A stretch of DNA of 64,000 nucleotides. Origin: Salarchaeum sp. JOR-1. GTDB lineage: Archaea > Halobacteriota > Halobacteria > Halobacteriales > Halobacteriaceae. The number at the start of each line of letters is the position of its first letter. Position 1 is the stretch's first letter. The stretch covers positions 1,736,001 through 1,800,000 of the forward strand of contig NZ_CP042241.1 of NCBI RefSeq assembly GCF_007833275.1, read 5' to 3'. A program made the position numbers and the translations under genes. Shown piece by piece: positions 53,670 through 62,079 of the stretch. The notes beneath the pieces are model-generated. The model made no database searches and was not told where the DNA came from. It was given only the letters and a program-made list of their open reading frames with translations.

Positions 53670-54352
53670 CAGAAGAACTCGCGCAGCCGGTTTTTCACGC
53701 GGCGTTTCGCGCCCCCGGCGGCCTGCCGGAAGCTCACGCGCCACGGCGTCCGCGTTCCCTCCACGGAGGTCCGGCCGTCGCGGATGGCGTCCAGAATCGC
53801 GTCGAGCGAGCGCTCGTCGGTGTCGACGCGGGTGACGGCCTGCCCGACCATCTCCGCGATGTGGGCGTCGCTCCCCGCGGTCGTCGGGAGGCCGTGCTCG
53901 TCCGCGAACCGCTCCGCCTGTCGGTTCGCGCGGCCGGTGAGGAGTCGGGAGTTGTAGATCTCGATGGCGTCCGCGGACGCGAGGTCGCGCCGCGAGACGT
54001 TCGCCGCGACGCCGCTCCGGGACTCCTGGAACGGGTGCGGGACGACCGCGATACCGCCGCGGGCGCGGATTTCGCTCAGTGTCTCGTCGAACGGCAGGCC
54101 GGTCGGCACGGCCTCACGGACGCCGATGGCGAGCACGTGGCCCGCGGCGGACGTGACCTCCATCCCGGGAATCCCCACGAGGCCGTACTCGCCGGCTTTC
54201 TCGGCGGCGTCGAGGCTCGCGTCTATCTCGTCGTGGTCGGTGACCGCGAGCGCGTCCAGGCCGACCGCGCGCGCCTGCTCCAGCAGCATCTCGACGGGGT
54301 CGCGGCCGTCGTAGGAGCGCGCGGAGTGCGAGTGCAGTTCGACGGACAGCAC
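53669..54352 (-). CDS. PHP-domain phosphoesterase
   Basis: This is a 227-residue metal-dependent hydrolase. The PHP motifs are ELHSHSARS (first histidine pair), AVTDHDEID, GIPGMEVTS and VVPHPFQES, and a late AGSDAHIAEM. Together they supply a trinuclear metal site as in histidinol-phosphate phosphatase and nucleotide 5'-3' phosphodiesterases. The GTG at 54352 places the first motif at the very N-terminus, as usual. It is translationally coupled to the AsnB-like gene through an ATGA overlap, suggesting a shared pathway. Confidence 0.85.
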   Translation of the reverse strand: MLSVELHSHSARSYDGRDPVEMLLEQARAVGLDALAVTDHDEIDASLDAAEKAGEYGLVGIPGMEVTSAAGHVLAIGVREAVPTGLPFDETLSEIRARGGIAVVPHPFQESRSGVAANVSRRDLASADAIEIYNSRLLTGRANRQAERFADEHGLPTTAGSDAHIAEMVGQAVTRVDTDERSLDAILDAIRDGRTSVEGTRTPWRVSFRQAAGGAKRRVKNRLREFF

Positions 54353-54463
54353 GACTCCGGGTTCGGTGGCCGCCGGCAAAAGCCCCCCGGTACGGGCGAA
54401 GACGTTAGGTAGCCCGACCGTGTGGCGTCGCACGATGCGAGATCGACGGGAGGGACTGGCGCC

Positions 54464-54763
54464 GTGAGCACGATGGACGTGGTGCTCGACGCGCTCATCG
54501 TCGCGCAGAGCACGCTGTTGACGGTCGCGGCGGTCGTGATGGGTATCGCCGCGCGTGGGTACGCGTGGACGACGTGGGGCGGCGTCCTGCAACCGATCAC
54601 GGTCGCTATCGTCGGATTCCTCGGGACGACGATGGCGGCCCAGCTCCCGCTCCCGGGCGCGTGGTACCTCGTGGTGTCGTCGGCGCTCTGGACGGTGAGC
54701 GTCGCGGCGATTGTGGTGGCGACGGTGCGGCTGAACCGGATGACGCGGGGTGTCGCGTCGTGA
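54464..54763 (+). CDS. Three-helix membrane protein, first gene of a three-gene cluster
   Basis: This is a 99-residue protein with three hydrophobic helices (LIVAQSTLLTVAAVVMGIA, LQPITVAIVGFLGTTMAA, and YLVVSSALWTVSVAAIVVA). The GTG at 54464 has a GGGAGGG nine bases upstream, which decides for it over an ATG at 54473. Its stop overlaps the next GTG start (GTGA). No domain family was recognised. Confidence 0.65.
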   Translation: MSTMDVVLDALIVAQSTLLTVAAVVMGIAARGYAWTTWGGVLQPITVAIVGFLGTTMAAQLPLPGAWYLVVSSALWTVSVAAIVVATVRLNRMTRGVAS

Positions 54764-55125
54764 GCGTCGAGTCCGTAGCACTCGCGGTGTTCGCGGCCCA
54801 GATTTTCGTTCTGCTCGCCTGTATGGGCGTGGTGTTGAACGTGCTCGTGCGGCGGGCGGACGCCGTGCTCTACCGGGAGGGCGTGCTGTTGTTCGCCGTG
54901 ACGCTCGGTCTGTTGAGCGTCGGGGCGAGCGCGAACTTCGCGTACGACTTCGGCCTCGCGGAGTCGCGACTCGTCGTGGTCGCCTCCTACGTGCTCTACG
55001 TCGCGGCGAGCGCCTGTCTCGTCGCGGCGGCGGCGTACTTCGCGCGGGACTTCGTGGAGACGGCGCGCGACCGCACCGTCCCCGAGGACGGGAGCGCGGA
55101 CACCGGGGGGTTCGAGGATGCCTGA
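54760..55125 (+). CDS. Membrane protein, second gene of the cluster
   Basis: This is a 121-residue protein with three to four hydrophobic helices (ALAVFAAQIFVLLACMGVVL; VLLFAVTLGLLSVGASANF; VVASYVLYVAASACLVAAA). A soluble acidic tail (VPEDGSADTGGFEDA) follows. It starts with a GTG overlapping the previous stop and ends overlapping the next gene by eight bases. It may form a membrane complex with the first protein. Confidence 0.65.
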   Translation: MSVESVALAVFAAQIFVLLACMGVVLNVLVRRADAVLYREGVLLFAVTLGLLSVGASANFAYDFGLAESRLVVVASYVLYVAASACLVAAAAYFARDFVETARDRTVPEDGSADTGGFEDA

Positions 55126-55645
55126 GAGCGCGACGGAGCAGTTGAACGACCTTCCGGCGGGGACGCAGGTGCTCGCGGAAGCGCCGCCGCACGGGTCGGT
55201 GCTGGACGCGCTCCCCGAGCGCGCGTTCGACAACCTCCTGCTGGTGCGGACGAGCGCGTCGCCGACGCGGACGGAACGCGACCTCCGGGAGCGCGGCGTC
55301 GACCCCTCCCGGGTCGGCGTCATCCCCGTCACGGGGTCGTCCGTGAGATACGACGGCCCGCTCTGGGTGTCCGAGCGCGTGAGTCCGAGCGACCTCACGG
55401 GGTTGAGCATCCAGTACTCGAACGCCCTCCAGTACGTCCGGGAGGGCGGCTGGGTGGTGTTCGACAACCTCAGCACGCTCTACATGTACGCGGACGCCGA
55501 ACGGCTCTACCGGCTCGTTTCGACGCTCACCCGCGCGACGGGGGACGCGGGCGCGACCGGCGTGTACGTGGTCGCGTCGGGCGTGATGCAGTCGGAGGAC
55601 TACTCGCAGTTGCGGGGCGTGACGACCCACCACGTCGAACTCTAG
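55118..55645 (+). CDS. RecA/KaiC-fold-like protein (DUF7504/DUF835-like), third gene of the cluster
   Basis: This is a 175-residue soluble protein. Strand-turn regions such as QVLAEAPPHGSVLDAL, FDNLLLVRTSA, VGVIPVTGSS and GWVVFDNLSTLYMYAD follow the order of a RecA-like core with a degenerate nucleotide loop. The Walker B-like VVFDNLS retains the aspartate. Haloarchaea have many such degenerate KaiC-like proteins near membrane or signalling proteins. It overlaps the upstream membrane gene by eight bases, so the three are one operon. Confidence 0.6.
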   Translation: MPESATEQLNDLPAGTQVLAEAPPHGSVLDALPERAFDNLLLVRTSASPTRTERDLRERGVDPSRVGVIPVTGSSVRYDGPLWVSERVSPSDLTGLSIQYSNALQYVREGGWVVFDNLSTLYMYADAERLYRLVSTLTRATGDAGATGVYVVASGVMQSEDYSQLRGVTTHHVEL

Positions 55646-55661
55646 GTGCACGAACGTGCAC
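55646..55661. promoter_or_regulatory. Perfect palindrome upstream of purL
   Basis: GTGCACGAACGTGCAC is a perfect 7+2+7 inverted repeat, ending ten bases before the purL TATA-like box. The position suits an activator or repressor site. It also directly follows the stop of the upstream cluster, so a termination role is an alternative. Confidence 0.5.
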
Positions 55662-55671
55662 ATGGAAACGC

Positions 55672-55678
55672 ATTAATG
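55672..55678 (+). promoter_or_regulatory. TATA-like box of purL
   Basis: ATTAATG lies 25-31 bases before the purL ATG at 55703, indicating a leaderless transcript. Confidence 0.5.
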
Positions 55679-55702
55679 GCGGGTGTCGGTACACGTAGTT
55701 GA

Positions 55703-57850
55703 ATGAGTCTCGCCGATTCGGACCGCGAACTCGTGGAAGCGGAACTCGGCCGCAGCCCCACGACGACCGAGGCCGCGCTCTTCGAGAACCTCTGGAGCGA
55801 ACACTGCGCGTACCGCTCTTCCCGCATGCTCCTGTCCGCGTTCGACAGCGAGGGCGACCGCGTCGTCGTCGGCCCCGGCGACGACGCCGCCGTCGTCGCG
55901 CTACCGTCGCCGGCTAGCGCCGACTCCGCGGAACGTGCCAGCGGGCACGCGGACGAGGACACCTACCTGACGTTCGGCGTGGAGTCCCACAACCACCCGA
56001 GCTACGTCGACCCCTACGACGGCGCGGCGACCGGCGTCGGCGGCATCGTCCGCGACACGCTCTCCATGGGCGCGTACCCCATCGCGCTCGCCGATTCGCT
56101 CTACTTCGGGGACTTCGACGCCGAGCACTCGAAGTACCTCCTCGACGGCGTCGTTGAGGGCATCAGCGACTACGGGAACGCCATCGGCGTCCCGACCGTC
56201 GGCGGCAGCACGCAGTTCCACTCGGACTACGAGGGGAACCCGCTCGTGAACGTCGCGTGCGTCGGATTGCTCGACGCCGACCGCCTCGTCACCGCGGAGG
56301 CCCAGGAACCCGGGAACAAACTCGTGCTCGTCGGGAACAGCACCGGCCGGGACGGACTGGGCGGCGCGAGCTTCGCGAGCGAAGACCTCGCGGAGGACGC
56401 CGAAACCGAAGACCGGCCCGCGGTGCAGGTCGGCGACCCGTACACGGAGAAACTCCTCATCGAGGCGAACGAAGACCTCGTCTCGGCGGGTCTCGTGGAG
56501 TCCGCGCGCGACCTCGGCGCGGCCGGACTCGGTGGGGCGTCCTGCGAGATGGTCGCGAAGGGCGGCCTCGGCTGCGTCATCGCGCTCGAAGACGTCCACC
56601 AGCGCGAACCGAACATGAACGCGACCGAAATCCTGCTCGCGGAGTCCCAGGAGCGGATGTGCTACGAGGTCGCGCCCGAGAACGTCGCGGCCGTCCGGGA
56701 CATCGCGGAGAAGTACGACCTCGGCTGCTCCGTCATCGGGGACGTGACCGACTCCGGGAACTTCGTCTGCGAGTTCGAGGGCGAGACCGTCGTGGACGCG
56801 CCCGCGGAGTACCTCGCTGACGGCGCGCCGCTCAACGACCTCCCCACCGAAGCGCCGCCCGAACCGACCGTCTCCCTCCCCGACACGAGCGTCGAGTCCG
56901 CGTTCGACGCCGTGCTGTCGAGTCCGAACACGGCCTCCAAACGCTGGGTGTACCGGCAGTACGACCACGAGGTCGGCGCGCGCACGAGCGTCCGGCCCGG
57001 CGACGACGCCGCCGTGCTCGCGGTGCGGCGCGCCGAACAGGGCGTCGCGCTGTCCGCGGGCGCGAACCCGAACTGGACGAACGCCGCGCCCTACGAGGGC
57101 GCGTACGCCACCGCCGTCGAGAACGCCACCAACCTCGCCGCGGTCGGCGCGACCCCGCTCGCGGCCGTGGACTGCCTCAACGGCGGGAACCCCGAGAAAC
57201 CCGGCGTGTACGGCGGGTTCACGAACATCGTGGAGGGGCTCGCGGACGGCTGTCGCGACCTCTCCGTCCCCGTGGTCGGCGGGAACGTCAGCCTCTACAA
57301 CGATTCCGCGACGGGCCCGATTCCGCCGACGCCGACGCTCGCGATGCTCGGCACGAAATCGGGCTACGACGCGCCCGGAACCGGCCTGCAGGGGGAGGGC
57401 TCGCTGTTGCTCGTCGGCGGGCACGCGAGCGGTCTCGGCGGAAGCGAGTACCTCGCGCAGTTCGACGGAAGCGACCGCTTCCCCGCGCTTCCCGACGACC
57501 CGGCAGACCGCGTCGCCGGCCTCGCGTCCGTCGCCGACCTCGACTCCACGCTCGCGGTGCACGACGTGAGCGACGGCGGGCTCGCCGTCACGCTCGCCGA
57601 GATGCTCACCGCGGACGCGGGCCTCGAAGCGAGCGTCCCCGGCCTCCCCGAACTGTTCTCGGAAGCGCCGGGCCGCGCCGTCGTCGAAACCACCGACCCC
57701 GACGCCGTCCGCGCCCGCGTGGACGCCGTCGAGCTCGGAGACAGTGACGGGACGGGCGCGCTCTCGCTCGACGTCAACGGAACCGCCCTCGCATACGAGT
57801 TCGAGGCGGTCGCGGACGCCCGCGGCACGCTCGCCGAAGAACTAGACTAG
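55703..57850 (+). CDS. purL: Phosphoribosylformylglycinamidine synthase subunit PurL
   Basis: This 715-residue enzyme makes formylglycinamidine ribonucleotide in purine synthesis, taking ammonia from PurQ with PurS as partner. Characteristic segments are [14 protein letters not shown] near residue 29, [22 protein letters not shown] near 93, [11 protein letters not shown], and the second-half repeat [25 protein letters not shown] and [14 protein letters not shown] lie near the C-terminus. The length is that of the small archaeal/Gram-positive PurL. An acidic insertion occurs after ADSAERAS. The other pur genes are not in the window. Confidence 0.95.
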   Translation: MSLADSDRELVEAELGRSPTTTEAALFENLWSEHCAYRSSRMLLSAFDSEGDRVVVGPGDDAAVVALPSPASADSAERASGHADEDTYLTFGVESHNHPSYVDPYDGAATGVGGIVRDTLSMGAYPIALADSLYFGDFDAEHSKYLLDGVVEGISDYGNAIGVPTVGGSTQFHSDYEGNPLVNVACVGLLDADRLVTAEAQEPGNKLVLVGNSTGRDGLGGASFASEDLAEDAETEDRPAVQVGDPYTEKLLIEANEDLVSAGLVESARDLGAAGLGGASCEMVAKGGLGCVIALEDVHQREPNMNATEILLAESQERMCYEVAPENVAAVRDIAEKYDLGCSVIGDVTDSGNFVCEFEGETVVDAPAEYLADGAPLNDLPTEAPPEPTVSLPDTSVESAFDAVLSSPNTASKRWVYRQYDHEVGARTSVRPGDDAAVLAVRRAEQGVALSAGANPNWTNAAPYEGAYATAVENATNLAAVGATPLAAVDCLNGGNPEKPGVYGGFTNIVEGLADGCRDLSVPVVGGNVSLYNDSATGPIPPTPTLAMLGTKSGYDAPGTGLQGEGSLLLVGGHASGLGGSEYLAQFDGSDRFPALPDDPADRVAGLASVADLDSTLAVHDVSDGGLAVTLAEMLTADAGLEASVPGLPELFSEAPGRAVVETTDPDAVRARVDAVELGDSDGTGALSLDVNGTALAYEFEAVADARGTLAEELD

Positions 57851-58009
57851 GAGGGCGGGGCCGACGGCGACGGCGAGCCCGAGGAGGAGCACGAGGAAGC
57901 CGGTGAGGACGACGCGCCCGCCGTAGTCCTGCATGGGCGATGTGACCCGGGAGTCGTGCCGGGACTGTCCGTCGGTCGGTTCCTCGCTCTCGGTCTCGGA
58001 GTCGCTCAT
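57842..58009 (-). CDS. Small membrane-anchored haloarchaeal protein (DUF7550-like)
   Basis: This is a 55-residue protein. The acidic, hydrophilic N-terminal half ([14 protein letters not shown]) leads to [12 protein letters not shown] and one hydrophobic helix ([18 protein letters not shown]). The RVTSPMQ motif next to a single helix matches what I recall of the haloarchaeal DUF7550 family. The function is unknown. Its last nine bases overlap the end of purL on the opposite strand. Confidence 0.65.
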   Translation of the reverse strand: MSDSETESEEPTDGQSRHDSRVTSPMQDYGGRVVLTGFLVLLLGLAVAVGPALLV

Positions 58010-58034
58010 GGCGGAGTGTTCTGTGGGCGCGTAC

Positions 58035-58460
58035 TTACGAACTTCGAACGATGTGAACGTCGTAGCTCGCGTCGGTCGCGACGTTCTGCCCGACGCTCAC
58101 GATGTTCGTGACGAGGCGGCCGGCGTTCCGACTGCCGACGAACACCACATCGGCGTCGAACTGGCGGGCGGCCTTCCGCACCGCGAGGCCGATGGTCGCG
58201 GGCGGCGGCGCGGCCTCCAATCGAACCGGCTCGAACGAAACGCTCGGCTGGCGTTCCTGTACGCGTTCACGCAGCATCGCTTCGGTGGCGTCCATGTCGA
58301 ATGCCTCGTCGTCGTCCAGCCAGTCGTTCGCGCGAGCGTACGCCGGGCTTCGCGGTATCGCGGTGACGACGACGACCTTCTGCTCTCCCGCGAACTCCAC
58401 GGCGCGGTCGAGGGCCGCACGCGAGAGCGGCGAGTCGTCGTAGGCGACGAGAAACGTCAT
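58035..58460 (-). CDS. Universal stress protein (UspA family)
   Basis: This is a 141-residue single USP domain. FLVAYDDSPLSRAALDRAVEF is the N-terminal strand and phosphate loop region, and FVGSRNAGRLVTNIVSVGQNV near residue 112 is the ATP-binding glycine motif in altered form. It probably binds nucleotide and responds to stress. It is encoded next to the DUF7550-like gene on the same strand and diverges from hisF. Confidence 0.88.
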   Translation of the reverse strand: MTFLVAYDDSPLSRAALDRAVEFAGEQKVVVVTAIPRSPAYARANDWLDDDEAFDMDATEAMLRERVQERQPSVSFEPVRLEAAPPPATIGLAVRKAARQFDADVVFVGSRNAGRLVTNIVSVGQNVATDASYDVHIVRSS

Positions 58461-58541
58461 ACTCTGGATAGGCGGACGCGGAATATCAGCGTGACGTATC
58501 GAGGCGAAACCGTGAAACGCCGTCCGAGTGAACGAACGTGT

Positions 58542-59351
58542 ATGTTGACGAAACGCGTCATCCCGTGTATCGACGTGGATCTCGACGAGAACGGGGACGC
58601 GGCGGTCTACACGGGCGTTCAGTTCGAAGACCTCCAGTACACGGGCGACCCCGTCGAACTCGCGAAGAAGTACAACGAGGCGGGCGCGGACGAGTTCGTC
58701 TTCCTCGACATCACCGCGAGCGCGGACGGACGGGAGACGATGCTCGACACCGTCTCCCGGGTCGCCGACGAGATATTCATCCCGCTCACCGTCGGCGGCG
58801 GCATCCGCACGCGCGAGGACGTGAAGGAGACGCTGCGCGCCGGCGCGGACAAGGTCTCCATCAACACTGCCGCCATCCAGCGCCCCGAACTCATCACCGA
58901 AGGCGCGCGCGCGTTCGGCAGTCAGTGCATGGTCGTCAGCGTCGACGCCAAACGCCGCTTCGACGAAGACGGCGAACACTACGAACAAGTGAACGGCGAG
59001 TCCTGCTGGTTCGAAGCCACCGTCAAGGGCGGCCGCGAAGGAACCGGCCGCGACGTGATCGACTGGGTGCAGGAGGCCGAGGAGCGCGGCGCGGGCGAAC
59101 TGTTCGTGAACTCGATCGACGCCGACGGCACCAAGGACGGCTACGACCTCCCGCTCACCAGCGCCGTCTGCGATTCGGTATCGACGCCCGTCATCGCGTC
59201 CTCCGGCTGCGGCGGCCCCCAGCACATGAAGGAAGCGTTCGACGCCGGCGCCGACGCCGCGTTGGCCGCCTCCATCTTCCACTTCGACGAGTACGGCGTG
59301 GACGAAGTCAAGGAGTACCTGGACGAACACGGCGTTCCCGTTCGGCTGTAG
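58542..59351 (+). CDS. hisF: Imidazole glycerol phosphate synthase cyclase subunit HisF
   Basis: This 269-residue TIM-barrel enzyme uses ammonia from HisH to form imidazole glycerol phosphate and AICAR in histidine synthesis. Catalytic aspartates are in IPCIDVDLD (near 10) and [10 protein letters not shown] (near 130). Phosphate-binding loops VGGGIRT and [10 protein letters not shown] are conserved. No other his gene is adjacent except the doubtful HisG-like protein far upstream. Confidence 0.95.
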   Translation: MLTKRVIPCIDVDLDENGDAAVYTGVQFEDLQYTGDPVELAKKYNEAGADEFVFLDITASADGRETMLDTVSRVADEIFIPLTVGGGIRTREDVKETLRAGADKVSINTAAIQRPELITEGARAFGSQCMVVSVDAKRRFDEDGEHYEQVNGESCWFEATVKGGREGTGRDVIDWVQEAEERGAGELFVNSIDADGTKDGYDLPLTSAVCDSVSTPVIASSGCGGPQHMKEAFDAGADAALAASIFHFDEYGVDEVKEYLDEHGVPVRL

Positions 59352-59352
59352 C

Positions 59353-59709
59353 CTACGCGGGTTCGAATCGGTAGCCGTCCCAGTTCTGGCTCTCGGGTTC
59401 GCGGATGCCGGCGTCGGGGTCGCGGAGCTCGTCGACGTGGACGGGGGTCACGGTGTCGCCGATGTCCACGTCGTCGGTGGTGAGTTGGCCGAGCGCACGC
59501 ACCGGCTGGCCGTCCACGTCGAACTCGACGATTGCGAGGTGGTTGGGTTGGCGGACGCCCGGCGGGGTGGCGGTGCTCGTCGTCCACGTGACGATCTCGG
59601 CCGTGCGGTCGGCGAGCGAGACGGTGTCGTCCTGTGGTTCGCCGCAGTCGGGACAGCGGGCGTGACCGGGGTACGTGAGGTGGTCGTTCGGACAGCGGTG
59701 TGCGTTCAT
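59353..59709 (-). CDS. DUF35 zinc-ribbon/OB-fold acyl-CoA-associated protein
   Basis: This is a 118-residue protein. The N-terminal zinc ribbon uses CPNDH and CPDCGEP (about residues 6-25), and the rest is an OB fold (VTWTTSTATPPGVRQPNHL; VRALGQLTTDDVDIGDTVTPV). In archaea such proteins bind thiolases and HMG-CoA synthases as a scaffold that passes acyl-CoA. Its ATG overlaps the thiolase stop, so the pair is translated together and most likely forms a complex. Confidence 0.88.
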   Translation of the reverse strand: MNAHRCPNDHLTYPGHARCPDCGEPQDDTVSLADRTAEIVTWTTSTATPPGVRQPNHLAIVEFDVDGQPVRALGQLTTDDVDIGDTVTPVHVDELRDPDAGIREPESQNWDGYRFEPA

Positions 59710-60857
59710 GGCGTTTCGAGGATGGTGGTGGTGACGCAGTTCCCGAACCCGCCGACGTTGCAGGCGAGGCCGACCTCGGCGTCGACCTGTCGGTCGCCCG
59801 CGTCGCCGAGGAGCTGCCGGTGGAGTTCGTAGGCCTGTGCGACGCCGCTCGCGCCGAGCGGGTGGCCCTTCGACTTCAGGCCGCCCGAGGTGTTGACGGG
59901 GAGGCGGCCGTCGCGTTCGGTGACGCCGTCGGGGGCGAGCCGCCAGCCTTCGCCCGTCTCGGCGAACCCGAGGGCTTCCAGCTGGAGCACTTCGAGGATG
60001 GTGAACATGTCGTGGAGTTCCGCCACGTCCACGTCGTCGGGGCCGCGGCCGGCCATCTCGAACGCCTCCGTGGCGGAGTCCGCGACGCCGTTCATCGTCG
60101 TCGGGTCGTCGCGCTCGTGGACGACGTGCGTGTCGCTCGCGCCCGCGACGCCCGAGACGACCGTGTAGTCGTCCGTGTACTCCCGAGCGACCGACTCGGG
60201 GCAGAACAACAGCGCGGCGGAGCCGTCCGTGATGGGGCAGAAGTCGTACAACCGGAGGGGGTCGGCGACGATTGGGGAGTCCAGAATCTCGTCCTCGCTC
60301 ACCTCTTTTCGGAACTGGGCGTGAGGGTTGTCCACGCCGTTCCGGTGGTTCTTCGCCGCGACCGCCGCGAGCGACTCCCGGGGCGCGTCGTACTCGTCGA
60401 GGTAGAGCCGGGCCGTGAGGCCCGCGAAACTCGGGAGCGTCACGCCGTGCTTGTACTCCACGGGATGCGTCAGGCTCGCGATGACGTCGGTCGCTTCTCC
60501 CGTGGTTCGGTGCGTCATCTTCTCGCCGCCGACGAGGAGCGTCATGTCGCTCGCGCCGGACGCGACGGACTGCCAGGCGGCGTAGATGCCCGCGCCGCCG
60601 GACGCGCTCGTCTGGTCGACGCGCTGGGTGTACGCGCCGACCATCCCGAGGTCGTGCGCGAGCATGTTCGAGACGCCGGTCTGTCCCTCGAACTCGCCGC
60701 TCGCCATGTTCGAGACGTAGACGTGCTCGACCGCCTCCGACGGCACGCTCGCGTCCCGGAGGCAGGCGTCCCCGGCCTCCGCGAGCAGGTCGCGAATCCA
60801 GTCGTCGCGTTCGCCGAACCGCGTCATCGACGCACCGATTACGGCTACCCTGTCCAT
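59706..60857 (-). CDS. Thiolase-family protein (SCP2-like) with altered nucleophile position
   Basis: This is a 383-residue thiolase fold. VAVIGASMTRFGERDD opens the protein, HDMFTILEVLQLEALG holds the first active-site histidine near 292, GGLKSKGHPLGASGVAQ the second near 332, and GGFGNCVTTTIL the C-terminal cysteine. At the usual nucleophile site the sequence reads DQTSASGGAG, with no cysteine, so condensation or thiolysis by the standard mechanism is doubtful. It is coupled with the DUF35 gene, as in acetoacetyl-CoA or acyl-CoA pathways. The ATG at 60857 fits the family start. Confidence 0.85.
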   Translation of the reverse strand: MDRVAVIGASMTRFGERDDWIRDLLAEAGDACLRDASVPSEAVEHVYVSNMASGEFEGQTGVSNMLAHDLGMVGAYTQRVDQTSASGGAGIYAAWQSVASGASDMTLLVGGEKMTHRTTGEATDVIASLTHPVEYKHGVTLPSFAGLTARLYLDEYDAPRESLAAVAAKNHRNGVDNPHAQFRKEVSEDEILDSPIVADPLRLYDFCPITDGSAALLFCPESVAREYTDDYTVVSGVAGASDTHVVHERDDPTTMNGVADSATEAFEMAGRGPDDVDVAELHDMFTILEVLQLEALGFAETGEGWRLAPDGVTERDGRLPVNTSGGLKSKGHPLGASGVAQAYELHRQLLGDAGDRQVDAEVGLACNVGGFGNCVTTTILETP

Positions 60858-60942
60858 ACTCGGGCGAGCGCGAGCGAGCGACTTCACGGTTTGGGTAGAA
60901 AAACAGTAGGCTGATACTGGCGGGGTAAACAGGTGGGAGACG

Positions 60943-62079
60943 ATGACCGAGCGGTCGCTCCACACGCGTCGCGGCGTTCTGGCGTCCGGCACCGCGCTCC
61001 TCGGGTCGCTCGCCGGCTGTGCGGACGCTCTCAGGGACGGTGACGACGTGCCGACACCGGCCCTCGACGAGTTCCGCGGCGACACCCGTCTCGTGGGCGA
61101 ACGCCCCGTTCCCGGCGGGCCGCGTATCGACAGCCTCCCAGGGCTCGACGGCCGCCTGACCGTCTACCTCGCGGAGAGCGCGAGCGATCGATACGAACGC
61201 CTCGTCGCTCTGTTCGAACGAACGTACCCTGGGTTCGAGCCGACGCTCCGCATCGAACCCGCAGCCGTACTCGTTGCCGCGCTCCGCGAGCAGGCCGAGG
61301 CCGGGAACGTCCGCGCGGACGTGTTCCTCGCCACCGACGCCGCCGCCGTGGACGCGCTCGCGGACGACGACCTCACCGCCCCCCTCTCGGACGACGTGGC
61401 GGCGCGCGTCCCCCCGCGGTTCCGCCCGACCGACACCTGGGTCGGCGTCGGCGCGCACTCCCGCGCGCTCGCCTACGACGCCACCGCCTTCGACGCCGGC
61501 GGCGTTCCGACGAGCATCGACGCCGTTGCGAGCGAGGTGCCCGCGTCGATAGCCTGGGCCCCGCGCTCGTACGGCTTCCGAACGTTCGTCACCGCCCTCC
61601 GCTCGCTCGCGGGGCGGGAGGCCGCCCGCGAGTGGTTGCTCGCCGTACTCGCCGCGGACACCGAGACCGTGGACGGCGAGTTCTTCGCCGCGAACGCCGT
61701 CGCGCGGGGGGACGCCGCGCTCGCGCTCTGCTCGCACCAGGACGTGCTCCGCGTCCGCGCCGGCCGGCCCGACGCCGGCCCGGGTCTCGCGTTCACCGAG
61801 AACGACGCGGGCGCGCTCGTCAACGCCACCGCCGCCGCCGTCCTCCGTGCGAGCAACGCGACGACGCTCGCCCACCGGTTCGTCCGCCACCTCCTCAGCG
61901 CCGAAGCCCAGGAGTACGTCGCAACCGACGCGCTCGCCTATCCGGTCACGCCCGGTGTCGAACCGGTCGCGGCTCTCCCGCCGCTCGACGCGCTCACGCC
62001 GCCCGCCGTCTCGCTGGCGGCGCTCGGAGACGTGCGGCCGACGACGTCGCTGCTGCGGGAAGTCGGGGTTCTGCCCTAG
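60943..62079 (+). CDS. Tat-type lipoprotein solute-binding protein (iron/anion class)
   Basis: This is a 378-residue binding protein. A twin-arginine-like signal (TRRGVLASGTALLGS) ends in a lipobox LAGC near residue 25. The mature part shows a type 2 periplasmic-binding fold as in Fe(III) or sulfate binding proteins (RLTVYLAESASDRYERLVALF; DVFLATDAAAVDALADDDL; ALCSHQDVLRV). No permease or ATPase gene is adjacent, so it may serve an ABC importer encoded elsewhere. The stop TAG is part of a CTAG shared with the convergent DUF47 gene. Confidence 0.8.
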   Translation: MTERSLHTRRGVLASGTALLGSLAGCADALRDGDDVPTPALDEFRGDTRLVGERPVPGGPRIDSLPGLDGRLTVYLAESASDRYERLVALFERTYPGFEPTLRIEPAAVLVAALREQAEAGNVRADVFLATDAAAVDALADDDLTAPLSDDVAARVPPRFRPTDTWVGVGAHSRALAYDATAFDAGGVPTSIDAVASEVPASIAWAPRSYGFRTFVTALRSLAGREAAREWLLAVLAADTETVDGEFFAANAVARGDAALALCSHQDVLRVRAGRPDAGPGLAFTENDAGALVNATAAAVLRASNATTLAHRFVRHLLSAEAQEYVATDALAYPVTPGVEPVAALPPLDALTPPAVSLAALGDVRPTTSLLREVGVLP

